Shown: positions 11,351-22,889, counted from the stretch's first letter. The stretch is 64,000 bases of DNA from Topomyia yanbarensis (GCF_030247195.1 NC_080672.1:85519113-85583112), one strand, 5' to 3'. The notes: generated by a model from the letters alone, not told the origin. Translations and numbers: made by a program.

Positions 11351-12337
11351 ACATTCGTGAATATGATTTGTATATAGTATGCAAGACGCATCATTCGATT
11401 CGTTATCTTCTGCAGCCCAGGCTCTGGAACATACTTACTTTATATACACACGTACAATGCACCGACTCTACCTGTTCCTTCGACGCCTTCCTGTTTGATC
11501 TCCGTTACTGCATATTCCTGTATTTTTACGTTTGTATTGGTGTTTGATTTTCAAAAAAGCATCGGAATAAATATACTCTTTGACCGGTTTTTGAAAAAAA
11601 TTGTTTGGAATCAAAATTTAATAAGCTTTACAACGACGTATAAATGGTCAAAATCGATTTGAAACTACCGAAGTTATAGAAATATGAAGAAAAAAGGAAT
11701 TTTGGCGTATTTTGAAGACTTGTTCTATACAAAATGAAATATTACATAATTAAATAGTCACGAATATTTTTAAACAGGTTACTTTACGAATGATAGAACA
11801 AAACTATCCAATTTACTTATAAATTTAATAAAAATTAGACATATTAGAGCGATTTTAGTTCTGGGGTACGAATGCACCCCACAAAACCGTTTACGTAGAG
11901 AAAAAGTCGCCGCGGCCTAAGTATCGGTTATAAAGTACCTGTCGAAATTTGTATACCATTATAGAAAGTTGAGCCGATATTTTTCGATAAATTCCTGTTG
12001 ACTTGGTTTATTACTAATAATCATGGAAAATAAATCTCAAAGAGATTTTAGATGTGAAACATGTATTGTTGAATGCTCTCTCATGAATGTTCGTTTAAAA
12101 AATTAAATAATTCAGGCAGCTTGCGAATCTGAAGAGACGGAATTTTATGCAAGAATGAAAAAATACAATATTTGAGCCCCAGAAAATACGACGAATTCTA
12201 GTGATTCAGAGGTGCTAACATTCGATACGGTTATATGTGTCATCCATTCGTATCACGAAGTATAATTCAATACTACAAAAAGACTGCTTTTGTGTATAGA
12301 CGCAAACAATGTCGTAAAATGGTTGGGTTGTTTTGTT

Positions 12338-12575
12338 CAAAACCCGAATCCGACCCGACCCCGATAATTTGTAATTAGAAAAACCCGAACCCGACCCGAG
12401 CCCGAAAGTTCAAAATTTCAAAAACCCGGACCCGACCCGAACCCGAGAATTTCAAATTTGAAAACCCGGAACCCGACCCGAACCCGAGAGGCTTAAATTT
12501 ACAGAACCCGAACCCGACCCGAAACCCGTCGGGTTCGGGTCGGGTCCGGGTTTCGGGTCCAAAAACCCGAACCCG
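12338..12575. repeat. Right subterminal array, about 41-bp units
   Basis: About five units of the CCCGAACCCGACCCGA core with AT spacers, followed at 12525-12560 by an inverted stretch (GTCGGGTTCGGGTCGGGT) just inside the right terminus. Confidence 0.9.
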
Positions 12576-12585
12576 ACCATCTCTA

Positions 12586-12593
12586 ACAATCAC
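12586..12593. repeat. Target-site duplication ACAATCAC (right)
   Basis: Right copy of the hAT target duplication; see 9644-9651. Confidence 0.9.
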
Positions 12594-12785
12594 AACACTC
12601 TGGGCGGAGGAGTGTATTACCTCTTGAACCGGGAACCGTCCCGTTGTACAGATTGCCACCATCCCAGACCCGTCCGACACCCAATTGCCGTTGCCGGCAG
12701 GGATGTTGTACTGGTTGGATAGGAGGGCGACATCTGCCATCGACTCCGAGACCGACTGCCACAACAGCTGTTGGCTGTGTGACGT
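12594..12785 (-). pseudogene. R1/LOA LINE ORF2, EN N-terminus
   Basis: Start of the endonuclease, separated from the rest by the hAT insertion. The frame reads MADVALLSNQYNIP, GNGNWVSDGSGMVAI, then FPVQEVIHSSAQSVVIV, where the hAT element begins. The DVALLS..Q segment is the position of the conserved endonuclease block. It directly follows the end of ORF1. The start codon is not obvious because the frame upstream is disturbed. Confidence 0.75.
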
Positions 12786-13970
12786 TCACGGCTTCCTCTT
12801 GCTGGCCTCACCGAAGGGACACGAAGCATGCTTACGGGCTTGCTTCTTGGCGGTGCAGATAAGGCATTTATGCGCCTTAGTGCAGTCCCGCTCTTTATGA
12901 CCCTCCTCGCCGCAGCGACGCCATAATTTGCTCCTGTCTAGTCCCTTGAATTCGTACGACTTGTGGCCAAATTTTAGGCACCGATAGCACCTATCCACTG
13001 AAGGCTGCTGGGGTATGCTTACTGGGCATACTGACCAGCCGATCTTTAGCTTCCCATTCTTAACCTTTTTGGTTTCCGCTGTCAGTAGCTTGAAGTAGGA
13101 TCCTTGCGTGCTAAAGAATCCCGCTCTTAAGCGCACAGAGGCCCGCTAGATCACTACGCTACACTGTTCTGTGATGGCATAGACGACATCGTCTGCGGTC
13201 GTGAACTCATCCAGTTGCACTTCCGCACCTAGTGATCTCACCTGTGCGCCTTCATTCAGGACCTCTTGGGCCAAGGTCTTGCACGCCGCACTAGATTGTG
13301 CGCCTCGCTTGAGCACCAAGAGCATTTCGCCGGTCTTGGTGCGTCTCACGCTGCGCACGTCCTGCCCGAGGGCCGAGAGGCTTTCGGCCGCCCGCATTGA
13401 CTTAAGGACGTTAGCATATTTGTCCTTGTCGGTTTTCACCAACAAAGCCTCGCCTATCCTTGGCCTTCCTTGCGGGTCTAGGTGCATTCGACGTCAGTTT
13501 CCCCCTACTGACCAACTTTCAGGGGTTGTCGCCCCCTGTCCCGGTTGTGCCGGATTGCTGGTACCTTCTTGCGGCCCGGCGGGGTCATTTGCACCCCGGT
13601 CTACATCGTCTAAACGGCGTTTGGCCATCGTGGTTGCACGCCGTTTGGGGTTGCTTCTTGTACCCTCGTCCGGTGACTGCCTGGGTCGCTTCGGGTTTGG
13701 CGTCGTCTTGCCCTTGCCCCTGACCTTCGAGGCGAAATCAGTCGCCGCTTTGGCTGCTCCATAGAAGGGGAAGGGGAAGACCCCTGCCTGGGTTCCTCTG
13801 TCGGCCTTCCCTCTTCCCTCCACCCTCTTGACATATGCTTCCTGCTCTTGTCTTGCGACTCGAACAGCCTTGCGGAGCACCAGCAGGTTTTGTTTCAGAT
13901 CCTTGCTGATGTTCTGCTTCGCGTTTGCAAACTCGATGACGCTATCGATTTGCTCCGCAACCTTAAGCAA
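12786..13970 (-). pseudogene. R1/LOA LINE ORF1 (gag-like, zinc knuckle)
   Basis: RNA-binding protein of the LINE, in three frames: 13970-13494 (N-terminal, charged, K/R-rich with PNPKRPRQSPDEG), 13487-13146 (middle, GEALLVKTDKDKY and SVRRTKTGEMLLVL) and 13136-12786 (C-terminal). The C-terminal part carries three zinc-knuckle units: CYRCLKFGHKSYEF, in which the last Cys has become Phe, WRRCGEEGHKERDC, in which the first Cys is lost, and CLICTAKKQARKHASC. Two frame breaks (near 13490 and 13140) and the lost cysteines make it non-functional. The same middle block occurs in the plus-strand copy near 35.1 kb. The 5' UTR probably runs to about 14220. Confidence 0.75.
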
Positions 13971-14221
13971 TGCGGGTAGTGGCTACCCTCCCCCCCCTCC
14001 CACTGGGGGGAGACCTCGCCAAACCCCTTCTGGCAAAGGGGTTCGGCACCTCTGTTTTTGGTTTTTGTTTATATTTAATTCGCTCATAATGTTCCCACGA
14101 GTTGCGCGAGAAAGAGAGGTCCGCCACGCCAGAGCTCCACAGTAACGTGGTAAAGAACGCTTACTGTGGCGGTTGCCCAGGTACCCCACAGGCTCCGTTA
14201 ACGATCGAGCATCTTTTTCAC

Positions 14222-14600
14222 CCCCTCAACCACTCATCCCTCGGCACGGGTCGCTCCACGCCTTGGATTGGGGTTATGTAACCTCTTGCGTTGGTCAGCC
14301 TGCTACCCCACACCACGGCCCAAGTGTTAAAATCCCCTCCAGTAACATCCGGCGTTCGTCCGACTAATGTGTTGGTTAGTGCGTCCAGCTTCCGATTGTG
14401 CGGATGTCTGGTGTCTATCTTGGGGGAATATAAAAGCTACAGATAAATAGGCCGTTGATCCTGGCGATTGCGAAACCTTCGTGTGTGCTATCTACCATCT
14501 CTTGGTCAGGAAACCGTCCATCACTTGGATTACCGCCATCCCTGCACTATCCACCACCATAGTTATCAAGAAAACAAGATACGGCTCTGCAATAATTGCA
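14222..14600 (-). pseudogene. Second R1/LOA LINE, EN fragment
   Basis: A further decayed endonuclease piece, same strand as the LINE to its left. The reading includes AGMAVIQ, then after a frameshift STHEGFAIARINGLFICSF, and later LTNTLVGRTPDVTGGDFNTW, which line up with the GMVAI, VIVKINGVF and LVGRKPVVIAGDFNAW blocks of the neighbouring copy. Stops and frame changes throughout. It starts immediately upstream of the 5' end of the first LINE, suggesting one inserted into or beside the other. Confidence 0.6.
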
Positions 14601-16943
14601 ACGTCGGCGTCACACTTCGTTTCTGTTGTCGACTGCCACGTGAAAAATCAAACCACCACTACGCCCAAACGGATAAATAATTATTAATATGAAGAAATAC
14701 GCACTACTTTGCCATTCATTATACCCTGCCTTATATCCTTGATTGTTCCATTAGGAAAGAGAGCATCCAAACTACTATTTAACCTACCAACGTTGTGTAA
14801 TTTAAATAATGATCGATTGCAGTACTAGAGCCGTTAGTACCGCTTGATATTAAGTTAATTTCAACCAACGACAACCAACTGGCAACTGTCACTTCTCTAT
14901 TTTAAACATGATTAATATTGATGTAGCACAACTGGGGATAGCCCTCCACCCAACTATGTAAATATAACGGGATGAAACCTTATCCGGGAAGGAAGGTTCA
15001 AGCGCCAAACGCAACCCGCTGCTACCGTTTTGGTAATAGGTACAGCTACTGACAGACAACAATTACAATGAGGATGATGAGGATGCCCCACCGCTTACCA
15101 ATTGCTCATCCAAATAGTCCATCATTGCTGGGAATGCTTGGCTATTTTCGGCATTTCGACGTTCCATTTCGAACCGGTATGTATGGAACAACTTGCATCT
15201 CCAACCGGCGTTGAAAATGGCTAACTCGGAGAGCTCTGGATGGTGAATGAGAAGGTCGAGTTCTGCTTCTCGCCAGATGCCCTTCTCGGTGGAGAGCGGA
15301 ATTTAAATTATGAATTGACAGACGGGTGAGGCGAAAGCTATGAGTGATGAACGGTAAACATACATATTTCGTGTACGTATGCGTAGCGGCTGAAACAGAT
15401 GACGATGATGACAAGGTAGGGGCCTAATTTTAGCTGCCAAAGCAGATAATCTCATTCAACAGATACTGCGGCTTCACCATGCCGACGAGGTCTTGTTACA
15501 CGGATTGACTAGATCTACACATAGTGATACAAGTTCGCATATGTCTAGCGAATCGTTTCCAGATGGAGCACTGTATAATCATTGTCAGCCAAAGAAGGAA
15601 CGCCCGGTAGTTTGTAGCCGGGGAAAAAATTCTTCAAAGGAAACCGAAAGTTTCTTTCCCTTCCTTCATACGTTAGATACCGACTTTAATCAACTAGTGT
15701 GCAAAGTAATTAAATAATGCATAATATCAATTTGCACTTCATAAAAATGGTGGCGCTGGCCATCTGCCAAGTTGGGTGGTTGGATTGAACATTGTACAAA
15801 TGCTCGTTACCCGTTTTACGATCCATTTTATTGCTCCATTTACGAGCGGGTGCATCAAATCAATTTGTGCAGGAACCATTACGCTTTCCGGCTATTCATC
15901 AAAATAGTTGCGTTCGAGGGTACATGTATCGACACAAGAAGCCGCAAACATGAGTGGCCTATCTGGGGTTGAAGAACCATTATGGAAATAGCTTTGATCA
16001 GTTTTTGATTGTTCGTCGATTTGATTTATTTCTATGTCGAGAAAATCGCTTTGAATTTGTTATGAGTTAATAAATACAGGATCTTTTCTACTGTAGCTTT
16101 ATTCGCTGTAAACAACAGAAGATGCTGCACGTTTGCAATATTCTTTCAATGCAATCCGTTTATTTGGAACGACGAGACGGTAACAATTTGTTGTCCGTGA
16201 TCTGTTCACAAAACCACCAAACCCATGACAATATAAAGCACGGTCAACGAACACTTTTCATTTCCCACTCCAGTACTCCCTTAAGATTGTTATCAATTTC
16301 TGGCTCGGTCTACCTTCTTTAGTGTGCCTAGAAAGCAGTGTCACTCTCGAGTCGGTTAAATGTTCATTCATTGACCTTATCCGGAAGTCAGAATCGTGTG
16401 CTGTCTCTGAGTGTCACCGAACTCATGAATAACCATAATTATTAGGACAACCAAGCTTTATCCAATGACGAGTTTAAAATGCGACCGGATGTTTGTTCAG
16501 TGGGTTTCCAGATTTTTTGGGTTTTTGTCAGATGTTTTTAACGATAGAGTGAGAGGATTCGATCGAAGTAGCCTACGTGTCTGACGCGAAATATTTTCTT
16601 CGCTGTCATTTTTTTTCTAAAATATAAAATAATAGTTTTAGGATGTTTTTCGTCCATCCGTCGTTTTGTTCAAAAAAGTGAGGATGATTTAAAATCAAAA
16701 TCCAAAAATATTTGGCTATGTGTTTTGCTGTTACGGTGAAAATGTTTGACGCTATTCTAAAAAAAACTACGGAAGAAACGATTTTATGAACCAATTTTCA
16801 ATAGCGTTTACAAACCAAGTGATTGAAGTTTTATCTGAGACGGCAATATTCATGGAAGGAACCAGTTGATCGATGATTTTACCTGGAAAAGGTCGGATCG
16901 AGCCACCCAGAACCTTTTCTTCCGTCTTTGAAATCCAATAATT
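14601..16943. other. No recognised gene
   Basis: Mixed-composition DNA with short open frames only (for example 15142-15414 minus and 15493-15717 plus). A motif GTTTTTAACGATAGAGTGA at about 16534 recurs at 18470, next to the TAGAA repeat. Nothing else recognised. Confidence 0.4.
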
Positions 16944-16951
16944 TCCCGGCG
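16944..16951. repeat. Target duplication TCCCGGCG (left)
   Basis: Exact partner at 17253-17260. Confidence 0.9.
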
Positions 16952-17252
16952 CAGGGCCGGCGGAAAGCGTGGGTAGTATGGGTAGTACTACCCATACCGA
17001 AAATAACCGAGTGGGTAATTACCCACTCGAAATTTTGAACCATTTCAAAAAATTTAGATGCGCAACGCATGTATCTCGCACTACACACGTTTGAAAACAT
17101 CGATGTACCACAATTCCATTTGCATAAACGAACGTGATTTAATGTTAATCTAATGTAAGCGTGTGCATTGCGAAAAGGGAAAAATCGTTACTAATGGACC
17201 CCTCACCCTATGCTTTCTACCCACTAGGGCGTAAAGTTTTTCGCCGCCCCTG
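16952..17252. mobile_element. hAT-type MITE, 301 bp
   Basis: Ends are inverted: the left begins CAGGGCCGGCGGAAA, the right read inward begins CAGGGGCGGCGAAAA. It is flanked by an exact 8-bp duplication TCCCGGCG. It contains perfect short palindromes near the left end, GGGTAGTACTACCC (about 16980-16995) and GTGGGTAATTACCCAC (about 17011-17026). Too short to code; moved in trans by a hAT transposase. Confidence 0.85.
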
Positions 17253-17260
17253 TCCCGGCG

Positions 17261-18445
17261 TGAGTAAATTCTTCGTAAAGTGATGCTTTTAACAGTGAAA
17301 AAGACGAATTAAAGCAAACCTGAACCTAACAAAAATGAACAAAATGAGAAGTAAAAATCCTCCTCGTATAACGGGCCGTCGATTCCCGGTGCGGTCTTTC
17401 GAACTAAAAACATCTAAAAGTGAAAAAAGCCACCCAAATGAATCTCTGATGATGTTCATATCAGCGGACAAGAAATTGGAGCAGAAATCAGATGAGTATC
17501 TGGATATTCCTGTATTAATTTTCATGATAAAACACCCATGTCGGGTTCATTTTCTCAGTAACGGTAACGGTGCAGTGATGGATGGATACGAGATAATCTA
17601 ATTTTCTTATATCACTTTCGTTTTACCTGCTGCTACACTACAAGGTCATTATAATACCTTCCGTATATTGAATTTTTCCTGTAAGATTTCACCTAGCATT
17701 ATTTCTTCTCAAATAATTCCTATATAATATGACATCCGCCATTAAATGGTCACTCTTCTGTGGATAATACTTATCTCGATATGTAAAAGGGCCGGAAAAT
17801 TAAGATCAGGATTCAGGGTCCCGCATAGCAAAGAATTGAGCTGTAATGAAGCAATTGGGCATTTTCTTTCACAATTTTTTTTCTGACGTGTGGTAATAAA
17901 ATATTACATATACTTTTTTGTTTCATTAGTATACTACCCATGATCGCATATTTGTCCCATTTTCTATGGGATTTCCTATCTTTATGGGTCAGACTTGCGA
18001 TCATAGGCAGTATAGGAATTGCTCAGTTTTATCCAGAGCGAGTAAAGGCGCTATAACCTAGGCTTATTAGCCAGGGCAAGGTGTAAATATCTCTGTCCCA
18101 TCCCAAAGAACCAAAGGAGTGACATTAACCTTCTTAGCAAAGTCACTCCCAACGATTTATTATACATATCCCCTACAAACTGAAACGGTCGGTACGGTTG
18201 TCCTCGTTTCTTCCTCCTTTAAGATTCAAAACAATTCGTTAATTAAATTATTCATTAAATGAATAATTTTATTCCCGTCTATTTTTGAAACATCTTCAAA
18301 CCCAACTCTGCACAGTAGGCCTGGCCGTTTTAATATTTGCGACAAATATTATTATTTGCTTCAAATATTAATATTGACAAGAAAAACATTACAGAATAAC
18401 TGCAGTGTTTTCCAGGATGCTTTTCAATACTGGCTTTGTAAGGGT
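17261..18445. other. No recognised gene
   Basis: A single 88-codon open frame (17335-17601 plus) has no recognisable domain and is covered by an equally open antisense frame. The stretch around 18010-18200 reads like the 3' tail of some retroelement but I could not place it. Confidence 0.35.
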
Positions 18446-18470
18446 TAGAATAGAATAGAATAGAATAGAA
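18446..18470. repeat. (TAGAA)5 microsatellite
   Basis: Five perfect TAGAA units. Confidence 0.95.
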
Positions 18471-18879
18471 GTTTTTAACGATAGAGTGAATGCGCAGGAT
18501 TTCCACCAACAGGGCCGACGGAACACTTTCCTTCACGAGTGGGTAGTGAGATTCGGAGTGATTTCTACCCATGGTGACGAAAGATCAGACATTACGAGTG
18601 TAGGTGAAAATGAAGCTGGTAGCCCTTAGTTAACGGACTGTATGTTGATTACTGATACTACAGATGTTTCGTTGCATTGTTTTTTTTGTTCCCTCCAATA
18701 AAACCTTTTTTTCGCGAGTACTGAAGCCCGCTTGATAGTGTTGCCCAATGGGAAGGTATCTCCGTTGACCGACATCTCCTCTGGCGCTCAATAGAGGTCA
18801 ATTTGAATATTTCTCCGATGGCAAAAATAATGCCCAAAAGTCTCCATTTCGATAGAAATTATATTCATCTAATACAACA

Positions 18880-19496
18880 GGTCCCTGGATGGTGTACTTC
18901 CGGACCAAAGACAACAATTACAACCATTAAACATCATCGATATATCGAGTGATCTAACTAAACAACACTCGACCGTGTACGAAAAAGTATATTGTCTATG
19001 TACCCGCCTGAGAAGTGAAGTAGAGATTGATGGCATAGTCTCCGACAGGGGCCTTTATTGTGAAGTGTGGGGTTGGCTCCTCCCAGAACCCTTTGCTTCA
19101 GTCAGTGAAAATGCTGGTCTGCAAACAATTACGTTCAGCAAAAATTGGAGGAGTATAAGAAAACAACTTATTTTTAATCAGCTTCTTTTCGAGCCTCTTG
19201 CCGGATCTGCTCTTCCAAACATTACTCTTTTGAACGAAGCTCGTCTACTTGTTTACCTATTTGTGCCGCGGGGAATGCCATCATTACAAACAATTTGGCC
19301 ATACAGTTACCTATTGTAGAAATAAAGCACGGTCTGGAAAATGCGGAGGGAATTTCGAAAAAATCCTACTGTGGAGAGACTCCGCATGAATCCTCGACAT
19401 ATCCCGCGTACAGATTATGTGGGGAAAACTGAAGCTTTTGTTTGAGGAACGCTCCGAGAAGAATAGGGCTACGCTCTCGGCCTCTTCTTAATTTCC
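18880..19496 (+). pseudogene. I-clade LINE ORF1 (gag) fragment
   Basis: Decayed gag of an I-clade retrotransposon. The open stretch from 18975 contains EVEIDGIVSDRGL and AGSALPN, then RLLVYLFVPRGM, which match the I-type gag on the minus strand near 44.8-45.0 kb (GSALPNYLLFDKVRLP). In the next frame the zinc knuckle appears as HHYKQFGHTVTYCRNKARSGKCGG (around 19270-19360), matching CTNCK.FGRITSHC of the other copy. Frameshifts and stops abound. The element is cut at 19504 by the hAT insertion; its continuation should lie from 21528 rightwards, where the frame reads VFFLLPRRTPSIS, but homology there is weak. Confidence 0.65.
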
Positions 19497-19504
19497 TCTC
19501 CTAG
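19497..19504. repeat. Target duplication TCTCCTAG (left)
   Basis: Exact partner at 21528-21535. Confidence 0.9.
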
Positions 19505-21527
19505 CAGGCCCGTGCGGAAGGGGGGGGGGGGGAGATTTTAGGGGGTCCAGCCCCACCCCCCCAATGAAGGTTATGAATTACTTTTAACAATGTATTAACT
19601 TCCTGTTCAGAAAAAAATATACTGCAAACCATTTTGACAAATAAAATGTCATTTGAGCTCGGTCATTCTAGAAACAAGTCAATGAAGAAACCAAGAACGA
19701 AAGTTTGCGCGAGTGGCTGGAAAGGAATGTATGTCAAGTTGGACGGCTTCTCTGAAGGACCGGTTCACGTTTCGACAAGCTACGATATTAGCCACAGTAG
19801 TGAGTAGACAGCAGATGTCGGTCAGCGGGCTAGCAACGGCAGCTAAGGAGGAAAAAAACACGAAGTTGGAGAAAATCGGGATATCGTTGTCTAGAGAAAT
19901 TTTACCGCCGATGATTATTCCGTTGGAATGGCAGCGAAATGGATCGAAAAAATGGGCATCGGTATAGGGTGAAATACCGCCGCCGAGAAGTTCTCAGCAC
20001 CAGCAAGCAGATAAATAGGAACGACTAGCACCAAGAAGGGTAGGAAGCCCGGCGAAGGTGGCTGTAAACAGATGTAAATCCTTTTGGTCGACACCTCTGG
20101 ATCGGTTCATGTTTCAACAGGTGACGATATTTGCAGCAGACCTGAGCAGGTCAGATGTATCGCAAAGGTTGGACAGCAAGTAAGAAAAAGTATTTATGGA
20201 TAAAAACATGACGATTAACACAAAACAAAATAAGTAAGAACACGAAACAGTACTTAACGGTTGCCCCGGATGGATGAGGTTTGCGAGATACAAGAGGTTT
20301 AAGTTTAGTCGGTTGGCTTAACAACCGCACAGTGGTCGGAAATACCAAAAACGTTCACTAGAGCCCAAACCATCGAATATATTCATAAGGTGTCTTTGGA
20401 GGAATTGTTCGTATAAATATTCTCCACAATCTGGTAAAAATTGAATTGAGGCATGGCTTACTATGATTGAACGCGGCCGTTGCAGTCCCGGCCGGTCGGA
20501 AGTAACTGTCCGACTTCTCGCCATCGTCACCAGCAGCGAGCCGTAAGAAACGACCAGTGAAGTGTTGAGGAAGAATACACGGTAAAAGTAATTTATTTAT
20601 TTGTTCATTTTTTTGTTGTTACGAAAATCCGATATTCTGTAGAGGCACCTAGGCCGCCCTGAAAAGAAGGGTTCGCCGGGCAATCAGAACTCGAGTAGTG
20701 GGCAAACCGCTACTTACAAGGTCAAACCATCGAATATATTCACAGGGTATCTGGACGAATTGTTTGTCAGAATATTCCCCAAAAACTGATAAAAATCAAA
20801 ATTAGGCATGGCTTACTACGATCAAACTAAAAAAAAATAACTTTTTATACTGACGAGGTAGAAAGTTGATGTCTTCGACAAAGTTGTAGAAATGCTCGTA
20901 ATGAAGAACATAGAGATTAGTTAGGTCACCGTTCTTCTTTTGCTGTTCAATTGGTTGCTGAATACACTGCAAGGGCGATGACAGCTATGCACCGAGGCGG
21001 TTTGTCGGTTTTGTTTTGATCGGGTGGAAAGTGGCTACCGCGGTGATAGTTATTTATTTATTTTATGTTATTTATCTACAAACATAAAACAAAAATTATC
21101 TAACCTAGCTGCACGAACAAAACCGTTCACATACGCGAAAATGAATAAAATTTACATGAAAAAGTGAACGGTATCAAACAGCGGTGAGCATAATTTTACA
21201 TGTCAACAAATACACTCTACGGAGTGCATACCCACAAATAGGTATATTTCCACCCAGTGCTGAATTGTTACCCTGACGTGTTACAACCTCTAGTGAATTA
21301 GTTTCACGTTTTTGGGCCTTCCGAACACTATGCGGCGGTGTCTTTTGATTACTCCTTCTTTAAAATAAACATTTGCCCAATTTGTTGAGCTGAGTCGTTT
21401 GGTTCACAAAACTAGGTCCAGGCCTCTGCAAAATTTGAGGGTTTTTGTACGTTTCTTTTAAAATAAACCTTAAAAAACTCAAACCCCCCCCCCCCCTTCC
21501 CTTGAGAATTTTCTGCGCGCGGGCCTG
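19505..21527. mobile_element. hAT-type element, non-autonomous, 2,023 bp
   Basis: Left end CAGGCCCGTGCGGAAG; the right end read inward is CAGGCCCGCGCGCAGAA. It is flanked by an exact 8-bp duplication TCTCCTAG. A G12 run follows the left end and a C-rich run precedes the right end. The interior holds two related blocks (19667-19970 and 19985-20290) and a second direct duplication (ACCATCGAATATATTCA at 20370 and 20726), so it grew by internal duplication. No transposase frame is visible. A shorter relative is at 553-1209. Confidence 0.85.
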
Positions 21528-21535
21528 TCTCCTAG

Positions 21536-22441
21536 TGTTCTTTCTTCTTCCTCGAAGAACACCCAGTATCTCTGTGACTATATTTGTGCGGTCCTCCCAT
21601 TTTTCTTCGAAAATCCTACTCTGCTTTCACGAGATCACTAAATTTGTTGATTAGGCCCTACTGGCAAACTAATAAATACACAAATAAACACTACTGCCAC
21701 CTGTAGAACTAATGTGGACTACCAGCCCTAGTAGCAATTGTGGTTTTATGGTACTCTTGAAGACCTTCTTAAAAATTAATTGCACTTGTAGTGTGCTATA
21801 AAACTAGAATTGCTATTTGGGAGAGCTACCTTCGGTCGGCATATTAGCTTGTTTTAAAACGCGCGGCGAACTTGTTTCTGAGTGTCCGTCAAATCTCAGG
21901 ACTTAGGTCCGTTCAAAGCCGCGTAGCGACGGAACCAATTCATGGATCAAAACAACATATGCTAGACACTTTAAATCTTCGATTCATAAAATTAAAAAAA
22001 AATCGATCCTTTGAAAAAAAAAAGATGGGTTGGTAATGTTAAAGACATAACCGGAGTGAAGTAGAATACACTTTAGACTGGTTATACAAATGCTATAATT
22101 TTGACTATCTTCTGATAGGTTGTATTAAAAGCAGATATTTCGTTATTTCTAATGGAAATGCCGAAATATCGATACATGTACATTGAAAACTAAAATATTC
22201 GAACATATTTATCTATATGATAATCCTAAAAAGAGTATGTTATGAATGTTATTGTAAATTGAATCGTTACACGAAACTGTTAACAAATCTCACAAATGAT
22301 AACTTTTTATTTCGTGGCATTCTACGACAAGCCGACGATATTGTTCACAAGGGGCTCACTTACTATCCAACGCTCTTGGCAAGCCACTTTCTGATGCTTC
22401 TAATAACAAAACTTCAATTCGATTCTTTGTTGATAAATGAT
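21536..22441. other. No recognised gene
   Basis: Possible remains of the I-clade gag at the left (to about 21650), then AT-rich DNA. The 81-codon frame at 22217-22462 has no recognisable domain. Confidence 0.35.
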
Positions 22442-22457
22442 GGCCCTGAAAAGGGCC
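22442..22457 (-). promoter_or_regulatory. Histone mRNA 3' stem-loop
   Basis: The minus strand reads GGCCCTTTTCAGGGCC, the canonical 16-nt stem-loop of replication-dependent histone mRNAs (6-bp stem, four-base loop). It lies 25 bases downstream of the stop codon of the H2B remnant on the same strand, which supports both calls. Confidence 0.85.
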
Positions 22458-22481
22458 TTTAATTTGGGCAGTATTCGGAAT

Positions 22482-22570
22482 TTAGTTGGAGCTAGTGTAT
22501 TTGTGCCATCTGAGACGGCGTGCTTGGAGAACTTTTCTGACAGATACAAACGGACGGCCGCTTCTTCTTG
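22482..22570 (-). pseudogene. H2B: Histone H2B C-terminal remnant
   Basis: Minus-strand reading AVRLYLSEKFSKHAVSDG followed, after a small deletion and frame change, by KYTSSN and a stop at 22482. This matches the end of histone H2B (AVRLLLPGELAKHAVSEG...KYTSSK). A perfect histone stem-loop follows at 22442-22457. The upstream part of H2B is too diverged to read between 22570 and 22632, and the Jockey LINE begins at 22649. The gene would have packed DNA as part of the nucleosome; it is dead. Confidence 0.75.
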
Positions 22571-22632
22571 TATCCTTTAACAATGTCCGGAAACATTTGG
22601 ATCGACGTATATGGTACGACGATACAAACAAA

Positions 22633-22648
22633 CTGATATTGAGCAGTT
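22633..22648. repeat. LINE target duplication (left), 16 bp
   Basis: CTGATATTGAGCAGTT, repeated exactly at 26920-26935 on the far side of the Jockey LINE. Confidence 0.9.
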
Positions 22649-22889
22649 ACCAGGACTTTATTTCTTTAAATTTGTTTTCTTGTAGTACATGTAATTTATC
22701 TCTTAAGTGATACAGAGTTTTCTCTTCAACTTTGTGCATATCTTCTTGTTTTTGTGTTTCTCATTCGTAGTATAAATTTGGCAATTTATTTATCGGATGT
22801 AACGGAATTTGTTTCTTTGTTTTAATTTTATAACCTAACCTTAACCTACTATGTACACTATTTACAACTTAACCTAGAAGAGAGTGCTT

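Larger units (their letters stand above)
9652..12585. mobile_element. Non-autonomous hAT-type DNA transposon, 2,934 bp
   Basis: Termini are inverted repeats starting TAGAGATGGTCGGGTT at both ends, flanked by an exact 8-bp duplication ACAATCAC (9644-9651, 12586-12593). An 8-bp duplication with a TAGAGATGG or CAGGGATGG-like end is the mark of the hAT superfamily. It inserted into the endonuclease domain of a LINE, whose frame resumes on the other side. About 2.4 kb of interior is AT-rich and has no open frame long enough for a transposase, so it must have moved with an enzyme from elsewhere. It carries CCCGAACCCGACCCGA-rich arrays near both ends and a later SINE insertion at 11194-11350. Confidence 0.9.
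7850..14220 (-). mobile_element. R1/LOA-group LINE, interrupted
   Basis: One non-LTR retrotransposon on the minus strand, read from about 14220 (5' region) to about 7850, split by the hAT element at 9652-12585. ORF1 lies at 12786-13970, ORF2 starts about 12785 and resumes at 9643. The 3' end is missing: homology stops inside the post-RT region, so the C-terminal zinc-binding domain and 3' UTR seen in the sister fragment at 29970-31250 are absent. Clade is judged from the endonuclease (DFNAWAVEWGSR) and RT style, which fit the R1/LOA group including mosquito Lian-type elements; the exact family is not certain. Confidence 0.75.

Noticed and set aside
18010..18300. Possible retroelement 3' tail
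   Set aside because: Feels familiar from mosquito genomes, but there is no coding remnant, tail or duplication next to it to support a call.
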